Below are positions 43,586 through 52,507 of a DNA stretch of 64,000 nucleotides, piece after piece. The DNA lies in contig JAYTOY010000047.1 of the NCBI GenBank assembly GCA_043747555.1, positions 8,880-72,879 on the forward strand, written 5' to 3'. The position numbers were made by a program, and so were the translations under genes. How positions within the stretch are numbered: the stretch's first letter is position 1; each line of letters begins with the position of its first letter. Below the pieces are notes generated by a model. That model saw only the letters and a program-made list of their open reading frames with translations, did not search any database and was not told where the DNA came from. The stretch comes from JAYWDA01 sp043747555. Its GTDB lineage: Bacteria; Bdellovibrionota; Bdellovibrionia; Bdellovibrionales; Bdellovibrionaceae.

Positions 43586-44080
43586 TTAAGCGTTCACACC
43601 AAATATCAGACGAACTTCTTCTTCTGAAAAGAGCTCATCCTTGGTCGTCGCTAACGACAACTCTTTTAAAAGCAAACCTCGAGCGTTATCGAGCATCTTT
43701 CGCTCGCCAAAGCTCAATTCCTTATCGGCTTTTAAGAGGAATAAATCTCTTAAGACTTCAGCGATTTCATAGACTGAGCCTGTCTTAATTTTTTCCATAT
43801 ATTCGCGGTAACGACGATTCCATGTTTGGTTGTCGATCTTTACTTCTTTAACTTTAAGTATTTCTATAACTTTATTGGCTTCGTCTTTAGAGATGATAGG
43901 ACGTAATCCAACCATCGCCACGTTGTCTCGGGGAACCATAATCTTCATGCCCGTTTCAATGATTAGAATCGAGTAGAAGGTCTGTTTATTCCCTAAAATT
44001 TCTTTGGTTTCGATCGATGTGACTTTGCCGACACCATAACCGGGATAGACTGCATTATCCCCAACATTAAAAGTCACCAT
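43586..44080 (-). CDS. carD: CarD/CdnL-family RNA polymerase-binding regulator
   Basis: The 164-residue protein has the CarD N-terminal Tudor-like RNAP-interaction domain (VGDNAVYPGYGVGKVTSIETKEILG, residues 5-29) followed by the helical C-terminal domain (RYREYMEKIKTGSVYEIAEVLRDLF and the YERKMLDNAR-like EEVRLI segment). CdnL-type proteins stabilise open complexes at housekeeping promoters by binding the RNAP beta subunit. Length and both domains are normal. A promoter candidate (TTGATA-N17-TATACC) and the downstream terminator make it monocistronic. Confidence 0.95.
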   Translation of the reverse strand: MVTFNVGDNAVYPGYGVGKVTSIETKEILGNKQTFYSILIIETGMKIMVPRDNVAMVGLRPIISKDEANKVIEILKVKEVKIDNQTWNRRYREYMEKIKTGSVYEIAEVLRDLFLLKADKELSFGERKMLDNARGLLLKELSLATTKDELFSEEEVRLIFGVNA

Positions 44081-44119
44081 TAAGACACCCCCGGCTCAGG
44101 TTTGAATCAGAGCAGATAA

Positions 44120-44148
44120 GGTATATCAAATTTGACACAACTTATCAA
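44120..44148 (-). promoter_or_regulatory. candidate sigma-70-type promoter of carD
   Basis: On the minus strand TTGATA (44143-44148) is followed, after 17 nt, by TATACC (44120-44125), about 40 nt before the carD ATG. The -35 matches 5 of 6 and the -10 four of 6 bases. A TCAAATTTGA palindrome lies in the spacer (44128-44137) and could be a binding site. The surrounding 44081-44277 region has no gene. Confidence 0.4.
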
Positions 44149-44277
44149 TTTATGGCGGGCAATTTAGTAAAATTTCCTCTGTTATATACAACTGTTAGCG
44201 TTATAAGAGGTGCCCAAAGAGTATTTTGAGGCTGTTCTTGCTCAGGAATTCAGCATATTGAGGAGTTTATGAAAATT

Positions 44278-45369
44278 TTAGCGGATTTCAGTTTGGAAGA
44301 CTCTTTCTGGGTTAAATTGCTGAACTCGCGTGATGTGAAAATACAATCGACCAATTTCACGGCCATCTGTTGTTTCGACTCGGACTTGCCAGTCGCCGTC
44401 CTCGTACTTTTCCTTAACTGAATAACCACGGAAGCCAGATTTACGCCCGCCTAAAAGGCGCATGGGAATCTTATCGGTTGTGCGCCAGCCTTGTTTCTCT
44501 TTCAACATCCAGTGCAGCACGACCGTATCATTAAACCGGGCTGGCGAAAAAATTGTTGAAAAGAAATAAACCTTGTCGCCAGGCTCTGCGATAAAATCTT
44601 GATCGCCCTCTTGCCAGAACTTCCACGAGGCTTTTTCAGAAAACACCAAGTATTGGCCATTTTCTTTTTTGATGTTGTGGTAAATCCCCATTTTTTCAAC
44701 AGCCAAAGGAACCGGTGGAAGTAAACCCATCATATAAAAAACAAACAGCAAAATTAAGACCGCAAACGATGGAAATAGGATTTGCGCCTTCAAGTCGCTT
44801 TGCTTGTTCCACCGCAACCGAACGGCATAATAAAACGCAAAGATGGCAAGCCCAGACATTAAAAACGAAGTTAAAAAGGGCACCCAGCCAACAAAGCCAA
44901 ACAGGACAGGAGCCATGATAGAGAAAAAGGAAAACAAACATACGACAAACCAACAAATTTTTAAATTCACCTTACTTTTTTTAACAAGCTTAGATTCATT
45001 CGCAATAATTAATCCCAGCAACAGAAGGACAAAGATCCCTGACGAAAAAAATGAAGAGCTTTTTATAAAAAATAGGGAGTAAATATTCAAAAGAGTTCCC
45101 AAGAAAAAATGCAAGGGCAGCTGGTGATAGCTCCATGCTTTTTGAAATCGGGCGGGAACTTGAAGTGAACTTGACTCAGTCAGCAAACTGTAACCAAGAA
45201 TGAGGCCGATCAAAGCCAAGTAAATAATTTGCTGAATGATCGCATGAGGTTCATCGACTTCAGCGACGATCAGGGCATCAAAAATATATCCCGCGAAAAA
45301 AAAGGCGATATCGATTTTTTTTTCGTTATTTTCATAGAAATGCAAAAGACGACTTTTAATTCCAGACAT
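44278..45369 (-). CDS. DUF2914 membrane protein
   Basis: The protein has about nine membrane helices (residues ~25-230) followed by a soluble C-terminal DUF2914 domain: DKVYFFSTIFSPARFNDTVVLHWMLKEKQGWR, then DGDWQVRVETTDGREIGRLYFHI. The domain occurs in various bacterial membrane proteins of unknown role. I take ATG 45369 as the start; the longer frame to 45453 begins inside the terminator of the subtilase gene. The C-terminal domain probably faces the periplasm. Confidence 0.8.
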   Translation of the reverse strand: MSGIKSRLLHFYENNEKKIDIAFFFAGYIFDALIVAEVDEPHAIIQQIIYLALIGLILGYSLLTESSSLQVPARFQKAWSYHQLPLHFFLGTLLNIYSLFFIKSSSFFSSGIFVLLLLGLIIANESKLVKKSKVNLKICWFVVCLFSFFSIMAPVLFGFVGWVPFLTSFLMSGLAIFAFYYAVRLRWNKQSDLKAQILFPSFAVLILLFVFYMMGLLPPVPLAVEKMGIYHNIKKENGQYLVFSEKASWKFWQEGDQDFIAEPGDKVYFFSTIFSPARFNDTVVLHWMLKEKQGWRTTDKIPMRLLGGRKSGFRGYSVKEKYEDGDWQVRVETTDGREIGRLYFHITRVQQFNPERVFQTEIR

Positions 45370-45407
45370 GCGACGATGATGCCTAACTTCGGGCAAGCCT
45401 ACAAATA

Positions 45408-45441
45408 AAAAAAGGCAAGGGTGATAGCCCTCGCCTTTTTT
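45408..45441 (-). terminator. intrinsic terminator of the subtilase gene
   Basis: The 11-bp arms at 45411-45421 and 45428-45438 pair with one mismatch around a 6-nt loop; on the minus strand a run of T (read from 45404-45413) follows. It lies 26 nt after the stop at 45467 and separates the protease from the DUF2914 gene. Confidence 0.8.
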
Positions 45442-45466
45442 CATAATTAACATCTATTTTTTAGAA

Positions 45467-47569
45467 TTACTTTACAGTGTAGATCAAAGCAAAAGGTTGG
45501 CGTCCATTATTTCCTTGAGGAACCTTAACTCCGCGAACGATTAATTTGTACTCGCCGGCGGCTAAACCAGAAAGCTCGATGATCTCTTGATTGTTCAATC
45601 GATCCGCTGACCCCACTTGTGAACCGTCAGGCTTTATCAGAATTAAATCCAAGTCGTTCACTAAGGCTTGAGCGGCATTTGGAGAACCAGCGGCATCGAC
45701 GTAAACCATATTCGCCAACAACTGCCCGTTGTTGTTTAATCTAACCGTAAAGACTTTATCTTCAGCGGCGGCGACACCCAGACGGTCATCGCTGATCACC
45801 GTGTTTGCGCCTAAACGAGTGATGGCTGCAACATCAACCCGTCCGTAACCCTGATCATTATTCGGTCGATGAGTCAGGATTTCTTGCTGACCTGCCAAGC
45901 CGCCTTCGCCGTATTGACCCGGATACATATCAACAGCTGTATGCACCATCACAGCTTTCATTAAAGCACTGGTTGGTTTTGCAATTCCCATTTTTTCTAT
46001 AAGGTACTGACGAGCCACAGTGACCGCTCCTGCTGTTAAAGGAGTGGCCATCGACGTTCCACCGGCCCACACATAAAAATCATTGTACTTGCCCCATAGA
46101 AGCTCAGCTTTTGGATGTTGGCTTTTTGTACTTAAAATATTTGTCCCGGGAGCAACAACGTCTGGCTTAGTACGGCCGTCTTTTGTCGGTCCCCGCGAGC
46201 TAAACATAGCAATGCCATTTATATTATCTGAAAGAAAAGAGCTAAAAATAGGCTCAGTTCCCCAATGATCTTTGCCTGTTCGGAGTTGGCTGATTGGTTT
46301 TTGAATTCCACCTGTTGTGGTTGTATTTTCTGAAGCCCCAACGCTGATGCAGTTTTTGGCTGTTGCCGGTGAACCCAAAGAGTTCGGATCAATGCGACCA
46401 TCTTTGTCGTCATCGACACCGCTGTTTCCCGCAGCAAATAAAACAGTCATATCTGGGTTATTAAAAGTCCATTCATCCAATTGCTGGGCATAGCTATCAT
46501 ATTCACCCAATGATTTGGGGCTTCCCCAAGAGTTTGAATGAACTGATACGCCTTGTTCAAAAGCTTGGTTTAAAACTTTCGCTAAATCCGGAGGCACAAG
46601 TCCCCCCATCATCGGCGACCACATACTTTGTGCAACTAACATCGCATCGTAAGCGCCGCCCTTAATATCACCATTACTTTTTATTCCGCGACCTGCAATG
46701 GATCCCGCAACGTGAGTGCCGTGACCCATTGGATCTTCCCAAGACTTACTAAATAAACCAAGAATTTGTCCGGACTTTACAGCATTAGAAAAATCTGGAT
46801 GAATCGTCGAGGAATCTCCGTTATCAAGACCAGTATCAGCATAACCTGCGACTTGTCCTTTGCCGGTAAAACCTTGCGACCAAGCAGCGGCAAAGTTCAT
46901 CAGTTTTGTGCCAGTTTCAAAACCAGTCAGTGGTTCATTTTCTTTGACTTCAGGTAAGCCTTCAGATTCCAAAGTTTTCATATGCAAAGTTTCAAACCGA
47001 GGACTGGCTTGAATATGCTCAACTCCCGCAAGGCTAGCTAAACTTTTCAATTGAGCTTTTGTAGCTACTACGAAAGCCGATCTTGCATCTGAAGAAACAA
47101 AATGGATTTCTGGGTTAGCGCGCAAACTTTTTACGACCCCTGGAAGTGTTTCTTTGTTAAAGGCAGAAATCATCCAAAGTTCAGGATGATCGGCAGCAAC
47201 AGTGAATGAAGAAACTTCGCTGCTGATTTTAAATTCTGGCAAATAAGGCGATACAGCATTAATACGGCTATTTGTGGTTACGATATGATTGAGTTTTGTG
47301 AAATCACCGGTCACAACCAAAGCGTCATCAGGTAAATAACCTAAAATTTTGAAACCTTGCGATCGCAGCGCTTTTTTATCAGCTTCGATCACCGAGTTTT
47401 TAAATTGCACGATCATTTCGGTGACTGTTTCTTGCGATAATGCTTCTGAATTAAATCGCATTTGAGTTGGATCAACTGTTGCGCGTGAAAAACGAATATA
47501 CTGTCCTGCCTCTGCTGTAATAGCCATCGTGGCTACGGAAAGAGACAAAACGGTGATGAGTTTCCTCAT
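45467..47569 (-). CDS. secreted subtilisin-like serine protease (S8)
   Basis: The 700-residue precursor has a signal peptide (residues 1-21) and a long pro-region (~22-205). The catalytic domain has Asp245 (GYADTGLDNGD), His283 (MGHGTHVAG), the oxyanion Asn382 (AAGNSG) and Ser506 (GGTSMATP). The C-terminal ~120 residues form a jelly-roll P-like domain (residues ~590-700: VFTVRLNNNGQLLANMVYVDAAG). It is secreted and likely degrades proteins outside the cell or in prey. A dedicated terminator follows. Proteolytic maturation in cis is expected for the family. No inhibitor is adjacent. Confidence 0.95.
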   Translation of the reverse strand: MRKLITVLSLSVATMAITAEAGQYIRFSRATVDPTQMRFNSEALSQETVTEMIVQFKNSVIEADKKALRSQGFKILGYLPDDALVVTGDFTKLNHIVTTNSRINAVSPYLPEFKISSEVSSFTVAADHPELWMISAFNKETLPGVVKSLRANPEIHFVSSDARSAFVVATKAQLKSLASLAGVEHIQASPRFETLHMKTLESEGLPEVKENEPLTGFETGTKLMNFAAAWSQGFTGKGQVAGYADTGLDNGDSSTIHPDFSNAVKSGQILGLFSKSWEDPMGHGTHVAGSIAGRGIKSNGDIKGGAYDAMLVAQSMWSPMMGGLVPPDLAKVLNQAFEQGVSVHSNSWGSPKSLGEYDSYAQQLDEWTFNNPDMTVLFAAGNSGVDDDKDGRIDPNSLGSPATAKNCISVGASENTTTTGGIQKPISQLRTGKDHWGTEPIFSSFLSDNINGIAMFSSRGPTKDGRTKPDVVAPGTNILSTKSQHPKAELLWGKYNDFYVWAGGTSMATPLTAGAVTVARQYLIEKMGIAKPTSALMKAVMVHTAVDMYPGQYGEGGLAGQQEILTHRPNNDQGYGRVDVAAITRLGANTVISDDRLGVAAAEDKVFTVRLNNNGQLLANMVYVDAAGSPNAAQALVNDLDLILIKPDGSQVGSADRLNNQEIIELSGLAAGEYKLIVRGVKVPQGNNGRQPFALIYTVK

Positions 47570-47706
47570 GAGACCCCCTTGTTAGACCCAAATCGGACCA
47601 TAGGGACGCTGATAAAGAAAACAAAAAGAGACTTTTTTTTGCATTGTATCAGACAATTCACTCTGAGATCGCGCACAGAGCTTTAACAATTTATAGATCC
47701 AATTTT

Positions 47707-49794
47707 TTAGGCAATACCGGCGAGGGCAGCGGGTCCTCTTTTTTTCAACAGCTCTTCCTTAAGTCTTTTATGATCTCCGTGCTTGAGTTGCGGATCTTTT
47801 TGCAAAATTTCAAAAGCCGCTGCTCTTGCTTTTTGTAGAATAGTTACGTCTCTGATAAGGTTCGCCATTTTAAAGCCATCAAGTCCGGACTGCTTGGTTC
47901 CCATAAACTCGCCAGGACCCCGCAGCTGCAAATCGAATTCGGCAATTTTAAAGCCATCCGTCGTTTGTTCCATTATCTGAGTGCGCTCGCGTGCGTCTTC
48001 ACCAACGGCATAGCCTAACATTAAAATACAAAAACTTTTTGCTGAACCTCGGCCAACTCGGCCGCGCAATTGATGCAACTGTGAAAGTCCAAAACGCTCG
48101 GCGTGTTCGATAATCATCAGATTGGCATTCGGGACATCAACACCCACTTCGATCACCGTTGTTGCAACCAGCACTTGGGTTTCACCGTCACGAAACTTTT
48201 GCATGACTTGTTCTTTATCTGTAGGTTTTAATCTTCCATGCAAAAGATCAAATTTAATTTCAGGAAATTGATTTTTTAATTTTTCAAACTGAGTGACTGC
48301 ATCTTTAAGGTCGATTTTTTCACTCTCTTCAATGAGTGGATAGACAATATAGGCTTGCCGCCCTTTTTTAATCTGCTCGGCCATAAAATTCAAAGCTAAA
48401 CCCCGTTTTCCCTCAAACGTGACTCGTGTTTGAATCGGCGACCGACCGGGCGGCATCTCGTCAATCACAGAAACATCCAAATCACCGTAAACGGTCATGG
48501 CTAGTGTTCGCGGGATTGGAGTTGCTGTCATAATTAAGAAATGGGGAGCTTGGCCTTTTTCTTTAAGAATGCCCCTTTGCTCGACGCCAAAGCGATGCTG
48601 CTCGTCCACAATCACAAGTGCTAGGTTTTTGAATTTTACCGGATCTTCGATCAAAGCGTGGGTGCCGATAATAAAATGAAGATCACCACTTTCAAGATCC
48701 GATAAAATTTGTTTTCGCTCGGCAGCTTTCGTTTTTCCCGACAATACAGCCACCTTAAGTCCGGTAGGTTCTAAATATTTTTGCGCATTTTTAAAATGCT
48801 GCTCTGCTAAAATTTCTGTCGGCGCCATCATGGCTGATTGAAAACCACTTTCAGCGCCGCAGGCCACTGCCATAAATGCTACTAAAGTTTTTCCGCACCC
48901 GACGTCTCCTTGCACCATACGATGCATGGGTGAGCCCTTTTTAAAATCCTCTTTGATTTCTTGAAAGGTTCTTAATTGGGCACCCGTCAATTGAAAAGGC
49001 AGTGACTTCATTAAGACTTCGATTTTTCGGCCTTCATTTTCGATCACTGGCGATTTTTCTTTTTTAAAACCACTTCGGCGGGCTGCTAAAAAAAGCTCTA
49101 GCCAAAAGAACTCTTCAAATATGATTCGTTGGTGAGCGGGGCTGCGAAATTCCATATACTCTTTGGCTAAATCAGGGTTCGGATGATGCAGCTGGTACAA
49201 AGCCTCACGATGAGTCAGCAAGTTATTTTCTTTCCGAAGAGAAATAGGAAATGATTCTTCGTCATCTTTTTCAAGCTGACCAAAGGCACTTTGAATAATA
49301 CTTAAAATTTTCCCGCGCGTCAGCCCTTCGAATTCTGTATAAATCGGAATCATCGCATCACTTGGTAATTCGTCGGATTCGACATCTTTGATATCAGGAT
49401 GGTGAAATTCGATTCGGCCTTTATAAAATAAAACTTTGCCAACGACGCGCACTTCTTTGAATGGTTTAAATCGATCAAAATATCCACGATAGGGAACTCG
49501 AAAAAATTTGCAGCTCACTTGTCCAGAACTGTCTTTAACAATCACATCATAAATTTTTCGCGTTGAAGCGCCCATGGGGATGGCTTTGACAGTTAAGATC
49601 GTCGCTTTTAAACTGACAGTCTCACCGGCCTGTAAAGAAGCAATGTTTCTGGCGGCTCTTTGGTCTTCATAGGCCCTCGGGTAAAGTTCCAATAAATCCC
49701 CGACCCATCGAATGCCCCGCCGAGCAAAAATATCACCCAGCTTTGGTCCAACTCCCTTAAGATATTGTACAGAGGCATCTAGACGTAAGGCCAT
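47707..49794 (-). CDS. recG: ATP-dependent DNA helicase RecG
   Basis: RecG is a branch-migration helicase with an N-terminal wedge/OB domain (VQYLKGVGPKLGDIFARRGI, then GETVSLKATILTVK) and helicase domains with Walker A GDVGCGKT, Walker B DEQHRFG, and QLRGRVGRG as motif VI. The length from ATG 49794 is 695 residues, typical for RecG; the frame extends 43 codons further but that leader overlaps the divergent HD-GYP gene's upstream region and is unlike the family. It is monocistronic, and the downstream side (47570-47706) shows no clear terminator. Confidence 0.95.
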   Translation of the reverse strand: MALRLDASVQYLKGVGPKLGDIFARRGIRWVGDLLELYPRAYEDQRAARNIASLQAGETVSLKATILTVKAIPMGASTRKIYDVIVKDSSGQVSCKFFRVPYRGYFDRFKPFKEVRVVGKVLFYKGRIEFHHPDIKDVESDELPSDAMIPIYTEFEGLTRGKILSIIQSAFGQLEKDDEESFPISLRKENNLLTHREALYQLHHPNPDLAKEYMEFRSPAHQRIIFEEFFWLELFLAARRSGFKKEKSPVIENEGRKIEVLMKSLPFQLTGAQLRTFQEIKEDFKKGSPMHRMVQGDVGCGKTLVAFMAVACGAESGFQSAMMAPTEILAEQHFKNAQKYLEPTGLKVAVLSGKTKAAERKQILSDLESGDLHFIIGTHALIEDPVKFKNLALVIVDEQHRFGVEQRGILKEKGQAPHFLIMTATPIPRTLAMTVYGDLDVSVIDEMPPGRSPIQTRVTFEGKRGLALNFMAEQIKKGRQAYIVYPLIEESEKIDLKDAVTQFEKLKNQFPEIKFDLLHGRLKPTDKEQVMQKFRDGETQVLVATTVIEVGVDVPNANLMIIEHAERFGLSQLHQLRGRVGRGSAKSFCILMLGYAVGEDARERTQIMEQTTDGFKIAEFDLQLRGPGEFMGTKQSGLDGFKMANLIRDVTILQKARAAAFEILQKDPQLKHGDHKRLKEELLKKRGPAALAGIA

Positions 49795-49855
49795 AGGTTC
49801 TGATTTTCCACCTTTTAGTTTTCCAGTCAATGAAAGCGTGTCAAAATTAACAGAT

Positions 49856-50812
49856 ATGCAGGATTCTGATCTTTCCAAGTACTTCCGTATTCGCCTCAGC
49901 ACTTTGCGGCCTGAAAAGCGCACTGCTTTTGATATTTTCGTGAGCCTCGACGGCAGGGTTTTACTCTACCTGCGCGCTGGCGATCAGTTGAAAGATTCAA
50001 AAATTGATCTTCTTCATCATCGCGATACTGGCAATTCATTTTTCGTTCGTAACGAAGACCGCGAAGCTTACCGCGCCTGGGTGCGGGAAGAACTTTTATC
50101 CGAGCAGATCACTCCGTTTGAGAAAGCTAAAATCTTACGGGAATCTTCTATGGCTATTATGGAAGATCTTTTTGAAAATCCTGATGTGAATAAGGCTTTG
50201 GATGACTCGCGCCCTATCATTCGCGATTTTATTGATTTTATGATTAAAGAACCCGAGGGCATGGGTTTTTTAATCAGTCTTTCTGGTCACGATTTTTACA
50301 CCTACAATCATTCTTTGGATGTCGGGATTTATTCTTTAGGCTTAGGACAAGCTATGGGCTTTAATTCTAAGGACCTAGAAGAACTGGGTGCCGCTTCTTT
50401 GTTTCACGACGTTGGAAAACGCAATGTTAGTTTAGATATTCTGTGCAAAAAAGGTCCCCTTGATGATGCCGAGTGGGAACAAATGAAACGGCATCCTCAA
50501 TACGGACTTTTAATCTTAAATGAAAATCCAAATATTTCAGATGCCATTCGTGCCGCTTGCTTTGAACATCACGAAAGCTTTTCGGGCAATGGCTATCCAC
50601 AAAATATTTCAGGGCAAGAAATCCATCCCTTTGCGCGGATCGTAGCTATCACCGACACTTATGATGCGATGACGACGCAGCGATCTTACAACGTTCCCAT
50701 GAAGCCAATGGATGCTGTCACCATGATGAAAGAAAAACTTCATGGGCGTTATGATCCCGATATGTTGAAAGCGATGTACTCCGTTTTATTTAAAATGAAA
50801 GTCGCAGGTTAA
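49856..50812 (+). CDS. HD-GYP c-di-GMP phosphodiesterase-like protein
   Basis: A ~318-residue protein with an N-terminal ~130-residue domain, probably regulatory (AFDIFVSLDGRVLLYLRAGDQL, then HRDTGNSFFVRNEDREAYRAWV), and an HD-GYP domain: HNHS-like YNHSLDVGIYS, HD at 184-185 in LFHDVGK, HHESFSGNGYP at 238-248 and ARIVAITDTYDAMT. The GYP motif is intact, so c-di-GMP hydrolysis is likely. No REC or PAS domain is present. The start is ATG 49856; the longer frame from 49712 is unlikely. It ends 1 nt before a small Cys-rich exported gene, so the pair is probably one unit. Confidence 0.9.
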   Translation: MQDSDLSKYFRIRLSTLRPEKRTAFDIFVSLDGRVLLYLRAGDQLKDSKIDLLHHRDTGNSFFVRNEDREAYRAWVREELLSEQITPFEKAKILRESSMAIMEDLFENPDVNKALDDSRPIIRDFIDFMIKEPEGMGFLISLSGHDFYTYNHSLDVGIYSLGLGQAMGFNSKDLEELGAASLFHDVGKRNVSLDILCKKGPLDDAEWEQMKRHPQYGLLILNENPNISDAIRAACFEHHESFSGNGYPQNISGQEIHPFARIVAITDTYDAMTTQRSYNVPMKPMDAVTMMKEKLHGRYDPDMLKAMYSVLFKMKVAG

Positions 50813-50813
50813 G

Positions 50814-51251
50814 ATGAAGCTTTTAATTTACAGCTTCTTTATGGCCTTAGCGATTCCAATTTTTACTTATTCCTTAGATCCCAAAAATCCCATTGATTCC
50901 TGTGATCGATTCATCAGTGATTCTGATAAAAATCACTGCCTTGAAAAAGCCGGAAGCCCTAAGGTCGATTGGTACGCTTCTTCTTTGTGTCAGAAAATTG
51001 ATGATGATAAAGTTTTCCTCAGCTGCTTTGACGCCATTGAAGCCGCTCAGTTTGATCCAAAAGCGGTTGAGGCTTGTGAAACTTTTGCCAGCCAAGATGA
51101 CTCTTTAAAATTAAAATGTTTAGAATTAGTTAAAAATCGCCCGATCGGGGATTGTAAAACTCGGAAAGAGTTTAAAAGTTTTGAATCTTGCATGAAATCC
51201 AAATCAGCAAGACTACCCGCTTCAGAAAGAACTTTCTTTCAAACGAAGTGA
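50814..51251 (+). CDS. small Cys-rich exported protein of unknown function
   Basis: The signal peptide spans residues 1-19 (ending TYS). The 126-residue mature chain has nine Cys, mostly in short pairs (SCDRF, HCLEK, SLCQKI, SCFDAI, ACETF, KCLELV, DCKTRKEF and SCMKSK), suggesting about four disulfides in a helical bundle; no family was recognised. It starts 1 nt after the HD-GYP gene stop and is probably translated from the same mRNA. Coupling to a c-di-GMP enzyme hints at a role in surface state, but this is speculative. Confidence 0.75.
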   Translation: MKLLIYSFFMALAIPIFTYSLDPKNPIDSCDRFISDSDKNHCLEKAGSPKVDWYASSLCQKIDDDKVFLSCFDAIEAAQFDPKAVEACETFASQDDSLKLKCLELVKNRPIGDCKTRKEFKSFESCMKSKSARLPASERTFFQTK

Positions 51252-51270
51252 AGTTCACAGTGAACTTCAC
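51248..51270. repeat. 10-bp inverted repeat at a convergent gene boundary
   Basis: GTGAAGTTCA (51248-51257) and TGAACTTCAC (51261-51270) are exact arms around CAG. It overlaps the stop of the Cys-rich gene and lies 23 nt before the stop of the convergent hydrolase. There is no T-run on the plus strand, so it is an imperfect terminator or an mRNA stabiliser serving both sides. Confidence 0.5.
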
Positions 51271-51293
51271 CAGCCCAAAAAAGATTTATAAAT

Positions 51294-52058
51294 TTAAAAT
51301 ATTTCTTTGAAGAAATTTTGCATGGCGAGCCATGAACGCTTGTCAGCTTTTTCGTTATAGGCAGCACCTTTGGAATTGTCGTTGCCAGCACCTTTATTTG
51401 TAAAGGCGTGCACCGCATTTCCATAAGCTACCAATTGCCAGTCGACTTTAGCATCGCGCATTTCTTTTTCAAACCCTGCCACTTCCGCAGCCGGTACATA
51501 GGTATCATCGCCTCCGTGCAGAGCTAAAACTTTACCTTTGATATTTTTTGCATCCGCTGCATTCGGAGTCGCTAAGCCCCCGTGAAAACTGACGACACCT
51601 TTTAATGGAGCGCCAGATCGAGCCAGTTCCAAGGCCGTAGTTCCGCCGAAACAGTATCCCATCGCCGCAAGATTTGTTTTTTCGACATTAGCTTGAGATT
51701 TTAAAGTATTGTACGCCGCCGTCACTCGAGCTCGTAAAAGTTTCACATCAGTTTTATACTGAGTGGCCAATTTTCCTGCTTCACTGGCATCTTTAGGGCG
51801 CACCCCTTTTCCGTAAATATCGGCGGCAAATGCAACATAACCTAAACCTGCCAACATATCAGCGCGACTTTTTGTATCTTCGCTAAGACCCATCCAATCA
51901 TGAACAACGACAACTCCTGGCTTTAAACCCTTGCTATCGTCAAAAGATAAATAGCCCTCTAAAACGGTCGATCCCTCTTTGTATTCGATGGTTTTTGTGA
52001 CTAATTTTGCTTGCGCCGACACCGCCCATAAAATCACTGCCATAAATAATTTCTTCAT
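51294..52058 (-). CDS. exported dienelactone hydrolase-family protein
   Basis: The 254-residue mature-type alpha/beta hydrolase has a signal peptide (residues 1-17, ending AQA), nucleophile Cys136 in GYCFGG (the dienelactone-hydrolase version of GxSxG), acid Asp184 or Asp185 in HGGDDTYVP, and His217 in AVHAFT. AAMGYCFGGTTAL and VVVHDWMGLSEDTK fit the family. Secretion differs from classical DLH. The ATG at 52058 overlaps the upstream gene's TGA (ATGA), and AAGGAG lies upstream. The substrate is unknown. Confidence 0.9.
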   Translation of the reverse strand: MKKLFMAVILWAVSAQAKLVTKTIEYKEGSTVLEGYLSFDDSKGLKPGVVVVHDWMGLSEDTKSRADMLAGLGYVAFAADIYGKGVRPKDASEAGKLATQYKTDVKLLRARVTAAYNTLKSQANVEKTNLAAMGYCFGGTTALELARSGAPLKGVVSFHGGLATPNAADAKNIKGKVLALHGGDDTYVPAAEVAGFEKEMRDAKVDWQLVAYGNAVHAFTNKGAGNDNSKGAAYNEKADKRSWLAMQNFFKEIF

Positions 52059-52507
52059 AAAATATCTCTCCTTGCGACGTAGGTTCCTTGAAAGACAGCA
52101 CATACTTTTTTTTTCCAAATCACCTCGGCTGTCAGAGGCAACCTGGCTTTGCCTTTTTTCTGAAGAGTTTGAAAAAACTCATTCATCTGGTCTGAAGTTT
52201 CGGCTTGGCAGGTGACTTCAAAATCACCGCCCACCGGCGATAAGTAACGAATATGACCTTCAGAAATCACAATATCTTGAGTCATCATTCCGTGCGCCGT
52301 TAAGGCCGCCCAAATTAATCCATAGCTAGATAACGCTGAAAAAGAGTAAAGACTGCCACCAAATACAGTGCCAATATGATTTTTATTTTCACTCCAAGTT
52401 CCTGTTAAAATACAAGTTTGCGGTAAAAATATTTGAACCTTAAGTCCCATATGAGGAACGAGTGGAAACATTTTCTCAGCGTGAGTTTGAAATTCTAAGG
52501 ATGTCAT
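52055..52507 (-). CDS. YiiD-C/hotdog-fold thioesterase-like protein
   Basis: The 150-residue protein matches the putative thioesterase domain of YiiD (PF09500-like): MGLKVQIFLPQTCILTGTWSENKNHIGTVFGGSLYSFSALSSYGL, then VISEGHIRYLSPVGGDFEVTC. The hotdog helix begins at NHIGTVFGGSL. It is likely a small acyl-CoA or acyl-ACP thioesterase. Its start overlaps the rhodanese gene stop (TAATG) and its stop overlaps the hydrolase start (ATGA), so it is tightly coupled in the fba-lysS operon. Confidence 0.85.
   Translation of the reverse strand: MTSLEFQTHAEKMFPLVPHMGLKVQIFLPQTCILTGTWSENKNHIGTVFGGSLYSFSALSSYGLIWAALTAHGMMTQDIVISEGHIRYLSPVGGDFEVTCQAETSDQMNEFFQTLQKKGKARLPLTAEVIWKKKVCAVFQGTYVARRDIL

Noticed and set aside
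44696..44956. 86-codon Cys-rich minus-strand ORF
   Set aside because: It is another frame of the DUF2914 membrane gene; the Cys content comes from hydrophobic codons shifted by one base.
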